From the NCBI GenBank assembly GCA_947463885.1, contig CANHUQ010000003.1, positions 1 through 48,714 on the forward strand: a stretch of DNA of 48,714 nucleotides, in the 5' to 3' direction. The translations under genes were made by a program, and so were the position numbers. Source of the DNA: Burkholderiales bacterium. GTDB taxonomy: Bacteria; Pseudomonadota; Gammaproteobacteria; Burkholderiales; Burkholderiaceae_E. The notes beneath the pieces are model-generated. The model was not told the DNA's origin. It was given only the letters and a program-made list of their open reading frames with translations, and searched no databases. Every line of letters begins with the position of its first letter. The stretch's first letter is position 1. Below, one piece after another: positions 27,896 to 38,962 of the stretch.

Positions 27896-29850
27896 TTGCG
27901 TCCTACCGGGGCGGCCTGGCCGCTCACGGGTTCGGGTTCCATGTCGACCGGGACATCGCGCATTTCCGACTCATCGAGTTCGGCCACACCCGGCAACGGC
28001 TTGGCCGAGTCTTTGGGCACCTTGCCCAGCAGCACATAGTCGAACACCTTGCGGGCAATCGGGGCTGCTGCCTGCGCGCCGAAGCCCCCGTTTTCGACGA
28101 TCAGCGCCAGCGCAACCTTTGGGTTGTCCACCGGCGCGAACGCCATGAACAGCGAATGGTCGCGAAAGCGTTCGGCAATGCGCCGTGCGTCATAGCGTTC
28201 GTTCTGTTTGATACCGATCACTTGGGCGGTGCCGGTCTTGCCTGCCGCCACATACTCAGCGCCGGCAAAGGCTACGCGGCCGGTCCCCGTGCGATTGACT
28301 TCAACCATGCCTTGCTTGACCAGCGCGAGGTACTCCGGCTTCAGGGCAATGGTGTAGCTTTGGTTGGGAACCGTTGGTGTTCGGGTGCCCGTCACCGGGT
28401 CGTGCACTTGTTTGACCACGTGCGGTTTCATGACACGTCCGCCGTTGGCCAGGATGGCGGTGGCATGCGCCAACTGCAGCATCGTGAAGGTGTTGTAGCC
28501 CTGCCCGATCCCGACCGAGGGTGTTTCGCCCGGCAGCCACTTCTGCTTATAGCGGCGCATTTTCCATTCGGATGACGGCAGGATGCCAGTCGACTCTCCG
28601 GTGAGATCAATCCCGGTGAGTTGGCCGAAACCCCAGGGCTTCATGAAGTTGTGAATCCGGTCGACGCCCATTTCATAGGCCGCGCCGTAGTAGTAAGTAT
28701 CGGATGAGACCACGATGGATTTTTTCAGATCCACTGCACCGTTGCCGCGTGGATTCGAATCGCGAAAGCGATGCCCGCCGAGCATGAAGTACCCCGGGTC
28801 CATGATCGTGGTGTGTGGGCCCCTGGTGCCCGACTCCAGCACGGCGAGCGCCATGAACGGCTTGTAGGTCGAGCCCGGCGGGTATGTGCCACGCAGCGGC
28901 CGATTGAGCAGCGGCTTGTCCGGGTCGTCGTTCAGCGACTGCCAGGTTTGCGGGTCAATGCCGTCGATGAACAGGTTCGGATCGAACGTCGGCGAAGAGA
29001 CAAATGCGAGCACGTCACCCGTCGCAGGTTCAATGGCGACCAGCGCACCTTTGCGTTTGCCGTACCACTCTTCGACCAAGCGCTGCAGTCGTACGTCGAT
29101 CGACAACATCAGGTTATTGCCAGCCCGCGCGGGGCTGCGCGAGAGTGAACGGACGGCCCGCCCGCCAGCCGACACCTCGACTTCATCGAATCCGGTCTGC
29201 CCGCGCAGGGCATTTTCGTAGCTGAGCTCCACGCCGACCTTACCCATATGGGTGCTGCCCGCGTATTGCGAGGCCAGGCCGTTGTCCTCAAATTTCTTTT
29301 TGTCCTCGGGTGAAATACGACCGATGTAGCCGATCACATGTGAAGCGGTTTCGCCCAGCGGGTAATTGCGAAAGAGCCGGGCGCGCACCTCCACACCAGG
29401 CAGCCGGAAGCGCTGCGCAGCGATCCGCGCCACTTCTTCGTCGGTCAGGCGGGTCTTGAGTGGCAGCCATTCCGCGTTGCGGGTGTCGTCCTGCAGCCGC
29501 TTGAAGCGCCGTCGGTCGCGGGGCGCGATCTCGATGAGCTTCGCCAGTTCATCGATGGTGCGCTCCAGATTGTCGATCTGGCGGGGTGACAGCTCGAGCG
29601 TGTAGGCCGACACATTTTCGGCCAACAGGACCCCGTTGCGATCGTAGATCATGCCGCGCGCAGGCGGCACCGGCACCACGGCAATGCGGTTGTCTTCGGC
29701 TTGCGCCTGGAACTGTTCGTGTTGATAGACCTGCAACCAGATCAGCCGCGCGGCCAGCACACCGAACAGCAATGCGACCCCGATACCCGCAAAAGCCAGT
29801 CGCCATCGCAGCTGTTTGATCTCCTGTTCCGGGTTGCCGATTTCAAGCAT
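27892..29850 (-). CDS. mrdA: penicillin-binding protein 2
   Basis: 652 aa; 'ARGMIYDRNGVLLAENVSAYTLELSPRQI', 'YPPGSTYKPFMALAVLE', 'VSSDTYYYGAAYEMGVDRIHNFMKPWGFGQLTGIDL', 'AAGKTGTAQV'. Confidence 0.97.
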   Translation of the reverse strand: MLEIGNPEQEIKQLRWRLAFAGIGVALLFGVLAARLIWLQVYQHEQFQAQAEDNRIAVVPVPPARGMIYDRNGVLLAENVSAYTLELSPRQIDNLERTIDELAKLIEIAPRDRRRFKRLQDDTRNAEWLPLKTRLTDEEVARIAAQRFRLPGVEVRARLFRNYPLGETASHVIGYIGRISPEDKKKFEDNGLASQYAGSTHMGKVGVELSYENALRGQTGFDEVEVSAGGRAVRSLSRSPARAGNNLMLSIDVRLQRLVEEWYGKRKGALVAIEPATGDVLAFVSSPTFDPNLFIDGIDPQTWQSLNDDPDKPLLNRPLRGTYPPGSTYKPFMALAVLESGTRGPHTTIMDPGYFMLGGHRFRDSNPRGNGAVDLKKSIVVSSDTYYYGAAYEMGVDRIHNFMKPWGFGQLTGIDLTGESTGILPSSEWKMRRYKQKWLPGETPSVGIGQGYNTFTMLQLAHATAILANGGRVMKPHVVKQVHDPVTGTRTPTVPNQSYTIALKPEYLALVKQGMVEVNRTGTGRVAFAGAEYVAAGKTGTAQVIGIKQNERYDARRIAERFRDHSLFMAFAPVDNPKVALALIVENGGFGAQAAAPIARKVFDYVLLGKVPKDSAKPLPGVAELDESEMRDVPVDMEPEPVSGQAAPVGRN

Positions 29851-29864
29851 GGGTCAGGCCGACT

Positions 29865-30380
29865 TCACAGGGGGCGGTTGTCGTCACGATTAATGGCTCG
29901 CCGCTGCGGCAGCAAGAGCAGCAACTCCGCCACAGGCCACAGCAGCGTTGATGAGACGCTCTGCAGGAACCACCCAAAACCTGGAAACGGGCCGCCGATC
30001 GCCATGCGCACCGCCACCACCACACACTGCGCCAACAGGAAAAGCGGCAGCACATGGAGCATCTGTCCGCCCGGACCAAACCAGACGACACGCCGGTGAA
30101 TGGCGATTGCCCCATAGGAAAGCAGACTGTATGCGAGCGCACGCTCACCCAAAAGGGCTGATGCATGCACATCCATCAGCAGTCCGACCAGGAAGGCCAC
30201 GCCGATTCCGACCTTGCGGGGTTGATGGATGTTCCAGAACACCAGCACCACCGCGAGGAAATCGGGCATGCCGAGCGAGCGACCCCAGGGCAGCAGATTG
30301 AGCACCAGCGCCCCCGCAATCGAGGCGGCAATGAAGGCGCGATTGGCTGGCAGCAGCAGATACTCGGGCGGCATGCGCAT
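29865..30380 (-). CDS. mreD: rod shape-determining protein MreD
   Basis: 171 aa hydrophobic; position in mreBCD; 'MPDFLAVVLVFWNIHQPRKVGIGVAFLVGLLMDVHASALLGERALAYSLLSY'. Confidence 0.94.
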   Translation of the reverse strand: MRMPPEYLLLPANRAFIAASIAGALVLNLLPWGRSLGMPDFLAVVLVFWNIHQPRKVGIGVAFLVGLLMDVHASALLGERALAYSLLSYGAIAIHRRVVWFGPGGQMLHVLPLFLLAQCVVVAVRMAIGGPFPGFGWFLQSVSSTLLWPVAELLLLLPQRRAINRDDNRPL

Positions 30381-30398
30381 GGTGCGTGTCCAGTCGGT

Positions 30399-31310
30399 TC
30401 AGTCGCGTCGGACGAGCGGTGCCCGCTTGCCGCGCCCGGCCTCGACGGGCTCAGCTGGCGGGGGCGGCGGCAGCGCACTGCGGTCCGCCAACAGCACCAG
30501 CATCATCCGACTGCTGTCAACGCTGCTGGATGGCTCCAGGCTCACTCGTGCAAAGTTGCCCGAACCGGTACGGTCGACCGACACAATTCGACCGACGGGT
30601 AGACCAGCCGGGTACAGGCTGTCCAGGCCGGAGGTCACGACAATATCGCCTTCCTTGAGATCGGCATTGACCGCCATGTAGCGCAGTTCCAGGCGTCCGG
30701 CGCGTGCACTGCCCGACGCGATGGCGCGCAGACCGTTACGCTGGATTTGCACGGGCACGGTGATATGGCGATCGGTGAGCAAGGTGAGTTCTGACGACAG
30801 AGGAAAGACTCGCGTGATCTGGCCCACCACGCCTTGCGCGTCGATGACCGGCTGCCCATTGGCAACACCTTGTTGCAGCCCCTTGTCGAGCACGATCCTG
30901 CGGCTGAACGGGTCACGGGTGTCGTACAGCACTTCAGCGACCACGCTGCGCACTGCGCTGCGGTCTCGAGCGCCCAGGAGTTCGCGCAGTTGGCGGTTCT
31001 CCTGGTTCAGCTGTTCAACCTGCAGGAGCTGACGGGCATTGGCCGCTTCAATGCGACGCAACTCGACATTTTCCGCACGCAAACGAGAGGTGTCGCCGAA
31101 ATAGCCACTCACGTTTGCCCAGGCGTCGCGCGGGACGAGCAGTGCGCGCTGCAACGGGTAGAGCACCGTACCGATGCCTTGGCGCAGACCTGCGAGGGTC
31201 TGGGTGCGGGCGTCGAACACGAGCAGCGACAGGGCCAGCAACGCGAACAGCGCGAGACGAACGTCGGCGGAGGGCCCTTGCTTGAAAAACGGCGGCGGAC
31301 TGCGGTCCAT
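30399..31310 (-). CDS. mreC: rod shape-determining protein MreC
   Basis: 303 aa; 'LRELLGARDRSAVRSVVAEVLYDTRDPFSRRIVLDKGLQQGVANGQPVIDAQGVVGQITRVFPLSSELTLLTDRH'. Confidence 0.96.
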   Translation of the reverse strand: MDRSPPPFFKQGPSADVRLALFALLALSLLVFDARTQTLAGLRQGIGTVLYPLQRALLVPRDAWANVSGYFGDTSRLRAENVELRRIEAANARQLLQVEQLNQENRQLRELLGARDRSAVRSVVAEVLYDTRDPFSRRIVLDKGLQQGVANGQPVIDAQGVVGQITRVFPLSSELTLLTDRHITVPVQIQRNGLRAIASGSARAGRLELRYMAVNADLKEGDIVVTSGLDSLYPAGLPVGRIVSVDRTGSGNFARVSLEPSSSVDSSRMMLVLLADRSALPPPPPAEPVEAGRGKRAPLVRRD

Positions 31311-31325
31311 GACCCCGCTTTCAGA

Positions 31326-32438
<1,113 letters not shown>

Positions 32439-32540
32439 TCAGGACCCAATGCGGCCGGCCGTTGATGGTCTGGCGCTGCGGTTCGGAAACAGCGGCCACA
32501 ACGGGCCGGGAACTCCTCGGAAACAACGGAAATCATACCT

Positions 32541-32546
32541 TATAAT
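32541..32546 (+). promoter_or_regulatory. candidate -10 element for gatCAB
   Basis: Exact TATAAT 34 nt upstream of the proposed gatC start; no good -35 at 16-18 bp. Confidence 0.45.
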
Positions 32547-32579
32547 TGAAGGCTGACCCCCGCAAACTCGGAGTTTTCA

Positions 32580-32867
32580 CTGGCTCTCACCGCTGCCGAC
32601 GTCGCCCGTATTGCCGAGCTGGCGCGACTGGAACTCGACGCCGCCGAGGCCTCGGGCATGCTCGGGCAACTCAACCAGGTCCTGGCTCTCATCGAGGACC
32701 TGCAGTCCGTCGATACGCAGGGCGTCGCCCCCATGACGCATGCAGGCGATCTCATCTTGCGTCTGCGTGCCGATGACGTCACGGAGCCCGACCGTCGCGA
32801 CGACTACCAGCGTGCAGCGCCGGCGGTGTTCCATGGGCTCTACCTGGTGCCGAAGGTGATCGAGTGA
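32580..32867 (+). CDS. gatC: Asp/Glu-tRNA(Asn/Gln) amidotransferase subunit C; apparent CTG start
   Basis: In-frame translation (L/M)[98 protein letters not shown] at 32570-32573 six nt upstream of CTG; no in-frame ATG/GTG/TTG before 32658; stop overlaps gatA GTG. Confidence 0.85.
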   Translation: MALTAADVARIAELARLELDAAEASGMLGQLNQVLALIEDLQSVDTQGVAPMTHAGDLILRLRADDVTEPDRRDDYQRAAPAVFHGLYLVPKVIE

Positions 32868-34363
32868 GCCACTGGCACCTGCAGTCCGTCAGCCAACTGC
32901 GGCAGGCACTGGACGCCCGCGAGGTCAGCGCCGTCGAACTGGCCCGCCATTTCCTGAAGCGCATCGAGGCCAGCTCGCTCAATGCGTTCATCGATGTGCG
33001 CCCTGAACTCACGGTCGAGCAGGCCGTGGCCGCCGACAAACGCCTGGCCAGTGGCGAGCGCGGGCCGTTGCTTGGCTTGCCCCTCGCACACAAGGATATC
33101 TTCGTCACGCGCGGTTGGCGGTCCACCGCCGGCTCACGCATGCTGGCCGATTACATCAGCCCGTTCGACGCGACCGTGGTCGAGCGCCTGGCGTTGGCCG
33201 GCGCCGTGTGCCTGGGCAAGGCCAATTGCGATGAGTTCGCCATGGGCTCGTCCAACGAGCATTCGTATTTCGGTGCGGTGCGCAATCCCTGGGATCACAC
33301 CGCCGTGCCGGGCGGCTCATCTGGCGGCTCTGCCGCAGCCGTGGCGGGTGGCCTGGCACCGCTGGCCACAGGGACCGATACCGGCGGCTCGGTGCGCCAG
33401 CCTGCCGCCATGTGTGGTGTGACGGGCATCAAGCCCACCTACGGGCGCGTCTCGCGGTTCGGCATGATTGCCTTTGCCTCCAGCCTCGATCAGGGCGGGG
33501 CATTTGGTGCTTCAGCCACCGATTGTGCGGCCCTGCTGGGACCGATGGTGGGGTTCGATTCCCGTGATGCCACCAGTCTGCAGCACCCAGCGGAAGACTT
33601 CAGCGCAGGGATGCGTGCGTCGCCTGTTCCCGCAGACCGATCCGCCGGTGTCTCCGAGTCGGCGCCCTTGGCCGGGCTGCGCGTGGGCGTGCCGCGCGAG
33701 TTTTTCGGTGAAGGTTTGGCGGCCGATGTCGAGCGCATCGTGCGCAGCGGCCTGCAGGTCCTGGAGTCGCTCGGAGCGGTGCTGGTCGAGGTGGCGCTGC
33801 CCCGCACCCGGCTGGCCATTCCTGCCTACTACGTGATTGCTCCGGCCGAGGCGTCGAGCAATCTGTCGCGCTTCGATGGCGTGCGCTACGGACACCGCGC
33901 ACGGGACTACACCGATTTGCGCGACCTGTACCGCAAGTCGCGTGCTGAAGGGTTTGGAGCCGAGGTCCGTCGTCGGATCATGGTCGGCACCTACGTGCTG
34001 TCGCATGGTTATTACGATGCGTATTACCTGCAGGCTCAGAAACTGCGTCGCCTGATCGCCGAGGACTTCGCTACCGCCTTCACCCAGGTCGATGTCATCG
34101 CCGGTCCGGTCTCACCCACCGCAGCCTGGAACCTGGGCGAGATCGTCGACGATCCGGTGCGCAATTATCTTGCCGACATCTACACCCTGGGCGCTTCGCT
34201 CGCAGGTCTGCCGGGTCTGTCTATGCCCGCCGGTCTCAACGATGCGCGCCGCCCGGTCGGAATGCAGCTCATCGGACCGCGTTTTGCCGAGTCGCGCCTG
34301 CTGGCCGTGGCCGATCGTTTCCAGCAAGCCACCGACTGGCATTTGCGTCGGCCGCCGGAGTAA
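32864..34363 (+). CDS. gatA: Asp/Glu-tRNA amidotransferase subunit A (GTG start)
   Basis: 499 aa; '[23 protein letters not shown]', '[53 protein letters not shown]'. Confidence 0.97.
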   Translation: MSHWHLQSVSQLRQALDAREVSAVELARHFLKRIEASSLNAFIDVRPELTVEQAVAADKRLASGERGPLLGLPLAHKDIFVTRGWRSTAGSRMLADYISPFDATVVERLALAGAVCLGKANCDEFAMGSSNEHSYFGAVRNPWDHTAVPGGSSGGSAAAVAGGLAPLATGTDTGGSVRQPAAMCGVTGIKPTYGRVSRFGMIAFASSLDQGGAFGASATDCAALLGPMVGFDSRDATSLQHPAEDFSAGMRASPVPADRSAGVSESAPLAGLRVGVPREFFGEGLAADVERIVRSGLQVLESLGAVLVEVALPRTRLAIPAYYVIAPAEASSNLSRFDGVRYGHRARDYTDLRDLYRKSRAEGFGAEVRRRIMVGTYVLSHGYYDAYYLQAQKLRRLIAEDFATAFTQVDVIAGPVSPTAAWNLGEIVDDPVRNYLADIYTLGASLAGLPGLSMPAGLNDARRPVGMQLIGPRFAESRLLAVADRFQQATDWHLRRPPE

Positions 34364-34369
34364 GGCCCT

Positions 34370-34837
34370 GTGCACTCCTGCGCCCGAATCACTGTCTGGG
34401 CGTTCGCGTCCCTGCTCGCGGGCTGCGCCGCAACGGCAGGGCCCGGTGCGCCCAGTGCGCCGAGTGCCCGCGCGCCCGAACCGGATCTGCCGATCGCGCT
34501 CGCCGCGCAATGCGAACAGACCGAAGAGGACGGCTTTCGTGAACACGCCCGACTGGTGGTCGTCGACAACCAGGTGCGAGAGCTGTCGTGGAAGCTGTGG
34601 GTCGGCGAGAAAGGCGGCTGCACCTTCGAGCTTGAACAGTTTCGCCAAACACGCAGTCGGCCATCCATTGAATTGGCCGAGCGCAGCGGCTCGGCGTGCC
34701 GACTGATGGTCTGGCGCGTCCCCGCGCGCGTCACGCTTGCGCATGCGGGCTGCGAGCAACAATGTTCACCCGGCATTTACGAAGAAGCCTGGCCGGTCAT
34801 GTTCGATCCCGGCACAGGTGGGTGTGCCACCCGATGA
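34370..34837 (+). CDS. hypothetical lipoprotein between gatA and gatB
   Basis: 155 aa (GTG start); '[25 protein letters not shown]' lipobox LLAGC; co-directional in a 484-bp gap between gatA and gatB. Confidence 0.75.
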   Translation: MHSCARITVWAFASLLAGCAATAGPGAPSAPSARAPEPDLPIALAAQCEQTEEDGFREHARLVVVDNQVRELSWKLWVGEKGGCTFELEQFRQTRSRPSIELAERSGSACRLMVWRVPARVTLAHAGCEQQCSPGIYEEAWPVMFDPGTGGCATR

Positions 34838-34847
34838 AGAGGACACG

Positions 34848-36344
34848 ATGAAAGGCTGGGAAGTTGTCATCGGGCTGGAGACGCATGTCCAGCTCGCCAC
34901 ACGCTCGAAGATCTTCTCGGGCGCACCCACCACATTTGGCGCTGCCCCGAATACCCAGGCCAGCCCGGTCGATCTGGCGCTCCCGGGTGTGTTGCCGGTC
35001 ATGAACGCCGCAGCCCTGGAATGCGCCGTCCGGTTCGGGCTGGCCGTGGGAGCAGACATCGCGCCGCGGTCGGTCTTTGCCAGAAAGAATTATTTCTACC
35101 CGGATTCGCCCAAGGGCTACCAGATCAGCCAGTATGAAATTCCCGTGGTCAGCGGCGGGACACTCACGCTGGTTTGGCAGGAAGGCAACGAGCCCCGGCA
35201 CAAGGTGGTGAATCTCACCCGCGCACACCTTGAAGAAGATGCCGGCAAGTCGCTGCATGAAGACGCCATGCGATCCCTGGGGGGCAGCGAGCTGTCCGGT
35301 CTATCCGGGATTGATCTGAACCGTGCGGGCACGCCACTACTCGAGATCGTGAGCGAACCCGAGATGCGTTCATCGACCGAGGCGGTGGCTTATGCGCGCG
35401 TCCTGCATGGGCTGGTCACCTGGTTGGGTATCTGCGATGGCAACATGCAGGAAGGCTCGTTTCGGGTCGATGCCAACGTTTCCGTGCGACCGGTGGGCCA
35501 GCCCGAGTTCGGTACCCGTTGCGAAATCAAGAATCTCAATTCGTTTCGCTTCATGGAGCGCGCCATCGAGTTCGAGGTGCGCAGGCAGATCGAGCTGATC
35601 GAAGACGGTGGCAAGGTCGTGCAGGAAACCCGCCTGTACGACCCCGATCGTGACGAGACGCGGTCCATGCGCAGCAAGGAAGATGCGCACGACTACCGCT
35701 ACTTCCCGGATCCCGACTTACCCACCCTGGTGGTTGAGCCCGAGCTGCTTGAGCGGGTGCGTGCGAGCCTGCCTGAGTTGCCGGGCGCCATGCGTGCGCG
35801 CTTTGAACGCGAGCTTGGTCTGCCCGCTTACGATGCGGCCACGCTCACAGCGCAACGTGCCACCGCCACGTATTTCGAGGCGGTGCTGGATGGGCTGCCC
35901 GATCGGGCGGGACAGGCCAAGTTAGCGGCCAACTGGGTCATGGGCGATATGGCGGCCCAGCTCAATCGTGACGGCATCGGCATTGAGGCCAGTCCGGTCA
36001 AGGCGGGCCAGTTGGCGTTGCTCATCACCCGCATCACCGACGGCACGGTGTCCGGCAAGCTCGCGCGCGACGTGTTCCAGGCGATCTGGGACGAGCGTCG
36101 TACCGAACCGGACGCAGCCGATCGCATCATTGCCGAGCGTGGTCTCAAGCAGATCAGCGACAGCGGTGAGCTCGAGCGCATCGTGGACGCGGTGCTGGCA
36201 GCCCATGCCAAATCGGTCGAGGAGTTCCGTGCAGGCAAGGAAAAAGCCTTCAATGCGCTGGTGGGACAGGCCATGAAGGCGACTCGCGGCAAAGCCAACC
36301 CGCAGCAGGTCAACGACCTGCTCAAGCGCAAGCTGACTGGCTAA
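34848..36344 (+). CDS. gatB: Asp/Glu-tRNA amidotransferase subunit B
   Basis: Start at ATG 34848 '[53 protein letters not shown]'; '[19 protein letters not shown]'. Confidence 0.97.
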   Translation: MKGWEVVIGLETHVQLATRSKIFSGAPTTFGAAPNTQASPVDLALPGVLPVMNAAALECAVRFGLAVGADIAPRSVFARKNYFYPDSPKGYQISQYEIPVVSGGTLTLVWQEGNEPRHKVVNLTRAHLEEDAGKSLHEDAMRSLGGSELSGLSGIDLNRAGTPLLEIVSEPEMRSSTEAVAYARVLHGLVTWLGICDGNMQEGSFRVDANVSVRPVGQPEFGTRCEIKNLNSFRFMERAIEFEVRRQIELIEDGGKVVQETRLYDPDRDETRSMRSKEDAHDYRYFPDPDLPTLVVEPELLERVRASLPELPGAMRARFERELGLPAYDAATLTAQRATATYFEAVLDGLPDRAGQAKLAANWVMGDMAAQLNRDGIGIEASPVKAGQLALLITRITDGTVSGKLARDVFQAIWDERRTEPDAADRIIAERGLKQISDSGELERIVDAVLAAHAKSVEEFRAGKEKAFNALVGQAMKATRGKANPQQVNDLLKRKLTG

Positions 36345-36352
36345 GCCCCGCC

Positions 36353-36376
36353 CCGGCAGACCTGAGTGGCTGCCGG
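36353..36376. other. hairpin in convergent gatB/pyrE junction
   Basis: CCGGCAG-N10-CTGCCGG perfect 7-bp stem, no T-tract on either strand. Confidence 0.35.
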
Positions 36377-37069
36377 TCAGTCCTGCACGCCGTAGCGGGC
36401 ACGGTAGGCCGTGATGGCGTCCTTGTGGTGTGCCATATCAGCCGCTTCTTGAGCACTGGCGCTGTGGGACTCAGAGAGGTAACCCAGCAGGTCTTCGAGC
36501 GTGCCGATGGCATACACCGGGATGCCGTACAGCGCGCTGACTTCCTGTGTGGCCGAGCGACCGGCAGGGTGGTCGGCGGTGCCACCCCGCTCCTGACGGT
36601 CCAGTGCAATCAGCACTGCCGCAGGGGTGGCGCCATGTGCGCGAATGAGTTCCACCGACTCGCGCACCGAGGTGCCTGCCGAGATCACATCATCAATGAT
36701 CACCACCCGTCCCTTCATGGGCGCGCCGACCAGCGTGCCGCCCTCGCCATGATCCTTGGCCTCTTTGCGATTGAAGGCGAAGGGGATGTTGCGACCCGCG
36801 CTTGCCATGGCCACCGCGGTGGCGCTCGCGAGCGTGATGCCCTTGTAAGCGGGCCCGAAGAGCAGATCGAAGCGTTCGCCCGAAGCCGCCTCGGCCTGCA
36901 TCAGACGTTGCGCGTAAAACTGCGCCAACCGCCCCAGCCGCTCGCCGTCATCGAACAGGCCTGCGTTGAAAAAATAAGGGGAATCCCGCCCGGCCTTGGT
37001 CCGGAACTGGCCGAATTTCAACACGCCGGCACCCAGCGCGAAGCGGATAAACTCATGTCGATCATTCAT
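36377..37069 (-). CDS. pyrE: orotate phosphoribosyltransferase
   Basis: 230 aa; '[28 protein letters not shown]', '[15 protein letters not shown]', '[21 protein letters not shown]'. Confidence 0.96.
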   Translation of the reverse strand: MNDRHEFIRFALGAGVLKFGQFRTKAGRDSPYFFNAGLFDDGERLGRLAQFYAQRLMQAEAASGERFDLLFGPAYKGITLASATAVAMASAGRNIPFAFNRKEAKDHGEGGTLVGAPMKGRVVIIDDVISAGTSVRESVELIRAHGATPAAVLIALDRQERGGTADHPAGRSATQEVSALYGIPVYAIGTLEDLLGYLSESHSASAQEAADMAHHKDAITAYRARYGVQD

Positions 37070-37088
37070 GGCGGTCGACTATACCAAG

Positions 37089-37865
37089 ATGCTTCGAATC
37101 GTTTCGCTCAACCTCAATGGCATTCGTTCGGCCTTTCGCAAGGGTGCCTACGAGTGGCTGGCCGCGCAGCAGGCCGACGTGATCTGCGTGCAGGAAGTCA
37201 AAGCCCAGGCAGACGACCTGGACGAGACCATGCGGGCGATCGACGGGGCCACCGGCCACTTTCATTTCGCTCAACAAAAGGGCTACAGCGGGGTGGGCGT
37301 GTATTGCCGCAGACAGCCTGATGCCGTGCGCATCGGGTTTGGAAGCGAGGAGTTCGACGCTGAGGGCCGTTATGTGCAGGCCGACTTCGGTGCACTCTCC
37401 GTGGTCTCGGTGTATGTGCCTTCGGGCTCTTCATCCCCCGAACGCCAGGAGGCCAAGTTTCGCTTCATGGGTCAGTTCGACGCCCATCTGAAGACCTTGC
37501 GCGCTAGCGGTCGCGAAGTGGTGTTGTGCGGAGACTGGAACATCGCACACAAGGAAATCGACCTGAAAAACTGGCGCTCCAATCGCAAAAATTCAGGCTT
37601 TTTGCCTGAAGAACGCGATTGGCTCTCGCAACTGTTTGATGGCCACGGATTCGTTGATGTGTTCCGTACACTCGATCCGAACCCCGAGCGCTACACTTGG
37701 TGGAGCAACCGCGGCCAGGCCTGGGCGAAGAACGTCGGATGGCGCCTTGACTACCAGATTGCCACCCCAGGCATTGCTCAGGCGGCCCTGCGCAGTGACA
37801 TCTACATCGCACAGCGCTTCAGCGATCATGCGCCGCTGACACTCGATTACGACTACACCCCTTAG
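37089..37865 (+). CDS. xth: exodeoxyribonuclease III
   Basis: Start at 37089 'MLRIVSLNLNGIRSAFRKGAYEWLAAQQADVICVQEVKAQ'; 'GDWNIAHKEIDLKNWRSNRKNSGFLPEERDWL'; 'RLDYQIATPGIAQ'; 'FSDHAPLTLDYD'. Confidence 0.95.
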   Translation: MLRIVSLNLNGIRSAFRKGAYEWLAAQQADVICVQEVKAQADDLDETMRAIDGATGHFHFAQQKGYSGVGVYCRRQPDAVRIGFGSEEFDAEGRYVQADFGALSVVSVYVPSGSSSPERQEAKFRFMGQFDAHLKTLRASGREVVLCGDWNIAHKEIDLKNWRSNRKNSGFLPEERDWLSQLFDGHGFVDVFRTLDPNPERYTWWSNRGQAWAKNVGWRLDYQIATPGIAQAALRSDIYIAQRFSDHAPLTLDYDYTP

Positions 37866-37900
37866 GCGCCGCAATACGGCTGACGCGCCATCGCCCGCGC

Positions 37901-37920
37901 ACACCACACCACACCACACC
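37901..37920. repeat. 5-bp tandem repeat (ACACC)x4
   Basis: Perfect ACACC units in the spacer between xth and the Bug protein gene. Confidence 0.9.
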
Positions 37921-37944
37921 AATGATGGTGTCCAGGAGACCTTG

Positions 37945-38940
37945 ATGACAACACGCCACTTTCCCCATCGCCGCGCGCTGCTTGGCGCTGCCTTCGCCTC
38001 CTGCGTCATGGCGCCGGTTCCAGCGATGGCCCAGGATGCATGGCCCAACCGGCCGGTCAAGCTGATCGTGCCGGGAGGCGCCGGCAGCGGCACCGATATC
38101 GTTGCGCGTGTGTTTGCCGAGTCGTTCAGCACGACGTTCAAGCAGCCATTCATCGTCGACAACAGAGCAGGGGCCAATGGCATGCTCGGTTCCCAGATGG
38201 CCGCCAAGGCGCCGGCAGACGGATACACCCTGCTGTTCACCTACGCAGCGGCGCAGGTCGTGAATCAAAGCCTGTACGAAAAAGCTGGCTACGATGGCGC
38301 CAAGGATTTTGCTGCCATTGCTCAGATCGGTTCCGGCGGCAACTATCTGGTCGTGCCGGCTGCGTTTCCGGCCAACGATCTCAAAAGCTTTATTGCACAC
38401 GTGAAATCCCGCCCGACTGACGAACTCGCTTACGGGTCATGGGGCATCGGTTCAGGGGGGCATTTGAGCATGGAGGCGCTCAATCAGCAGGCAGGCATCC
38501 GGATGCGTCATGTGCCCTACAAGTCCACTGCAGCGGCCAATCAGGACCTGCTCGCCGGGCACATTCAGGTGGCTTTTTCTGCAACCGCCTCGGCGTTGCC
38601 GCTGATTCAGGCGGGCCGCCTCAAGGCGCTCGCCGTCAGCGGCCCACACCGCGTGCCGCTGACTCCAGAGGTCGCCACCATGTCCGAGCAAGGGGTGAAG
38701 TTCGATGTCGCAGCATGGTATGGCGTCTTCGCGCCTGCCGGCACACCTCGTGCCGTCGTGGATCGGATGAACCGGGAAATCAATCGCATCATCGCCGACC
38801 CGGCCAACGCCGAGCGCTGGAAGACGATGGGATTTTCTCAGATGCCCTTGCGCACGCCTGAGGAATTTGCAAAGCAGGTGCGCGAAGACATCCGCGACTG
38901 GGGGGACGTGGTGCGCAAGGGCGACATCAAGCCGGAGTGA
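37945..38940 (+). CDS. Bug/TctC-family tripartite tricarboxylate transporter substrate-binding protein
   Basis: Signal peptide plus 'WPNRPVKLIVPGGAGSGTDIVARVFAESFSTTFKQPFIVDNRAGANGMLGSQMAAKAPADGYTLLF'. Confidence 0.95.
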   Translation: MTTRHFPHRRALLGAAFASCVMAPVPAMAQDAWPNRPVKLIVPGGAGSGTDIVARVFAESFSTTFKQPFIVDNRAGANGMLGSQMAAKAPADGYTLLFTYAAAQVVNQSLYEKAGYDGAKDFAAIAQIGSGGNYLVVPAAFPANDLKSFIAHVKSRPTDELAYGSWGIGSGGHLSMEALNQQAGIRMRHVPYKSTAAANQDLLAGHIQVAFSATASALPLIQAGRLKALAVSGPHRVPLTPEVATMSEQGVKFDVAAWYGVFAPAGTPRAVVDRMNREINRIIADPANAERWKTMGFSQMPLRTPEEFAKQVREDIRDWGDVVRKGDIKPE

Positions 38941-38962
38941 TCAAGAGCTCGCTGCGAGCTGC

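Noticed and set aside
32658-32867. gatC start at the internal ATG 32658 as listed in the ORF track
   Set aside because: Would remove the conserved N-terminal helix ([17 protein letters not shown]) that is clearly encoded in frame upstream.
36353-36376. Rho-independent terminator between gatB and pyrE
   Set aside because: Good stem but no T-tract on either strand; kept only as an unassigned hairpin.
37901-37920. (ACACC)x4 as a possible CRISPR or mobile-element end
   Set aside because: Simple short tandem repeat without spacers, terminal inverted repeats or an associated transposase.
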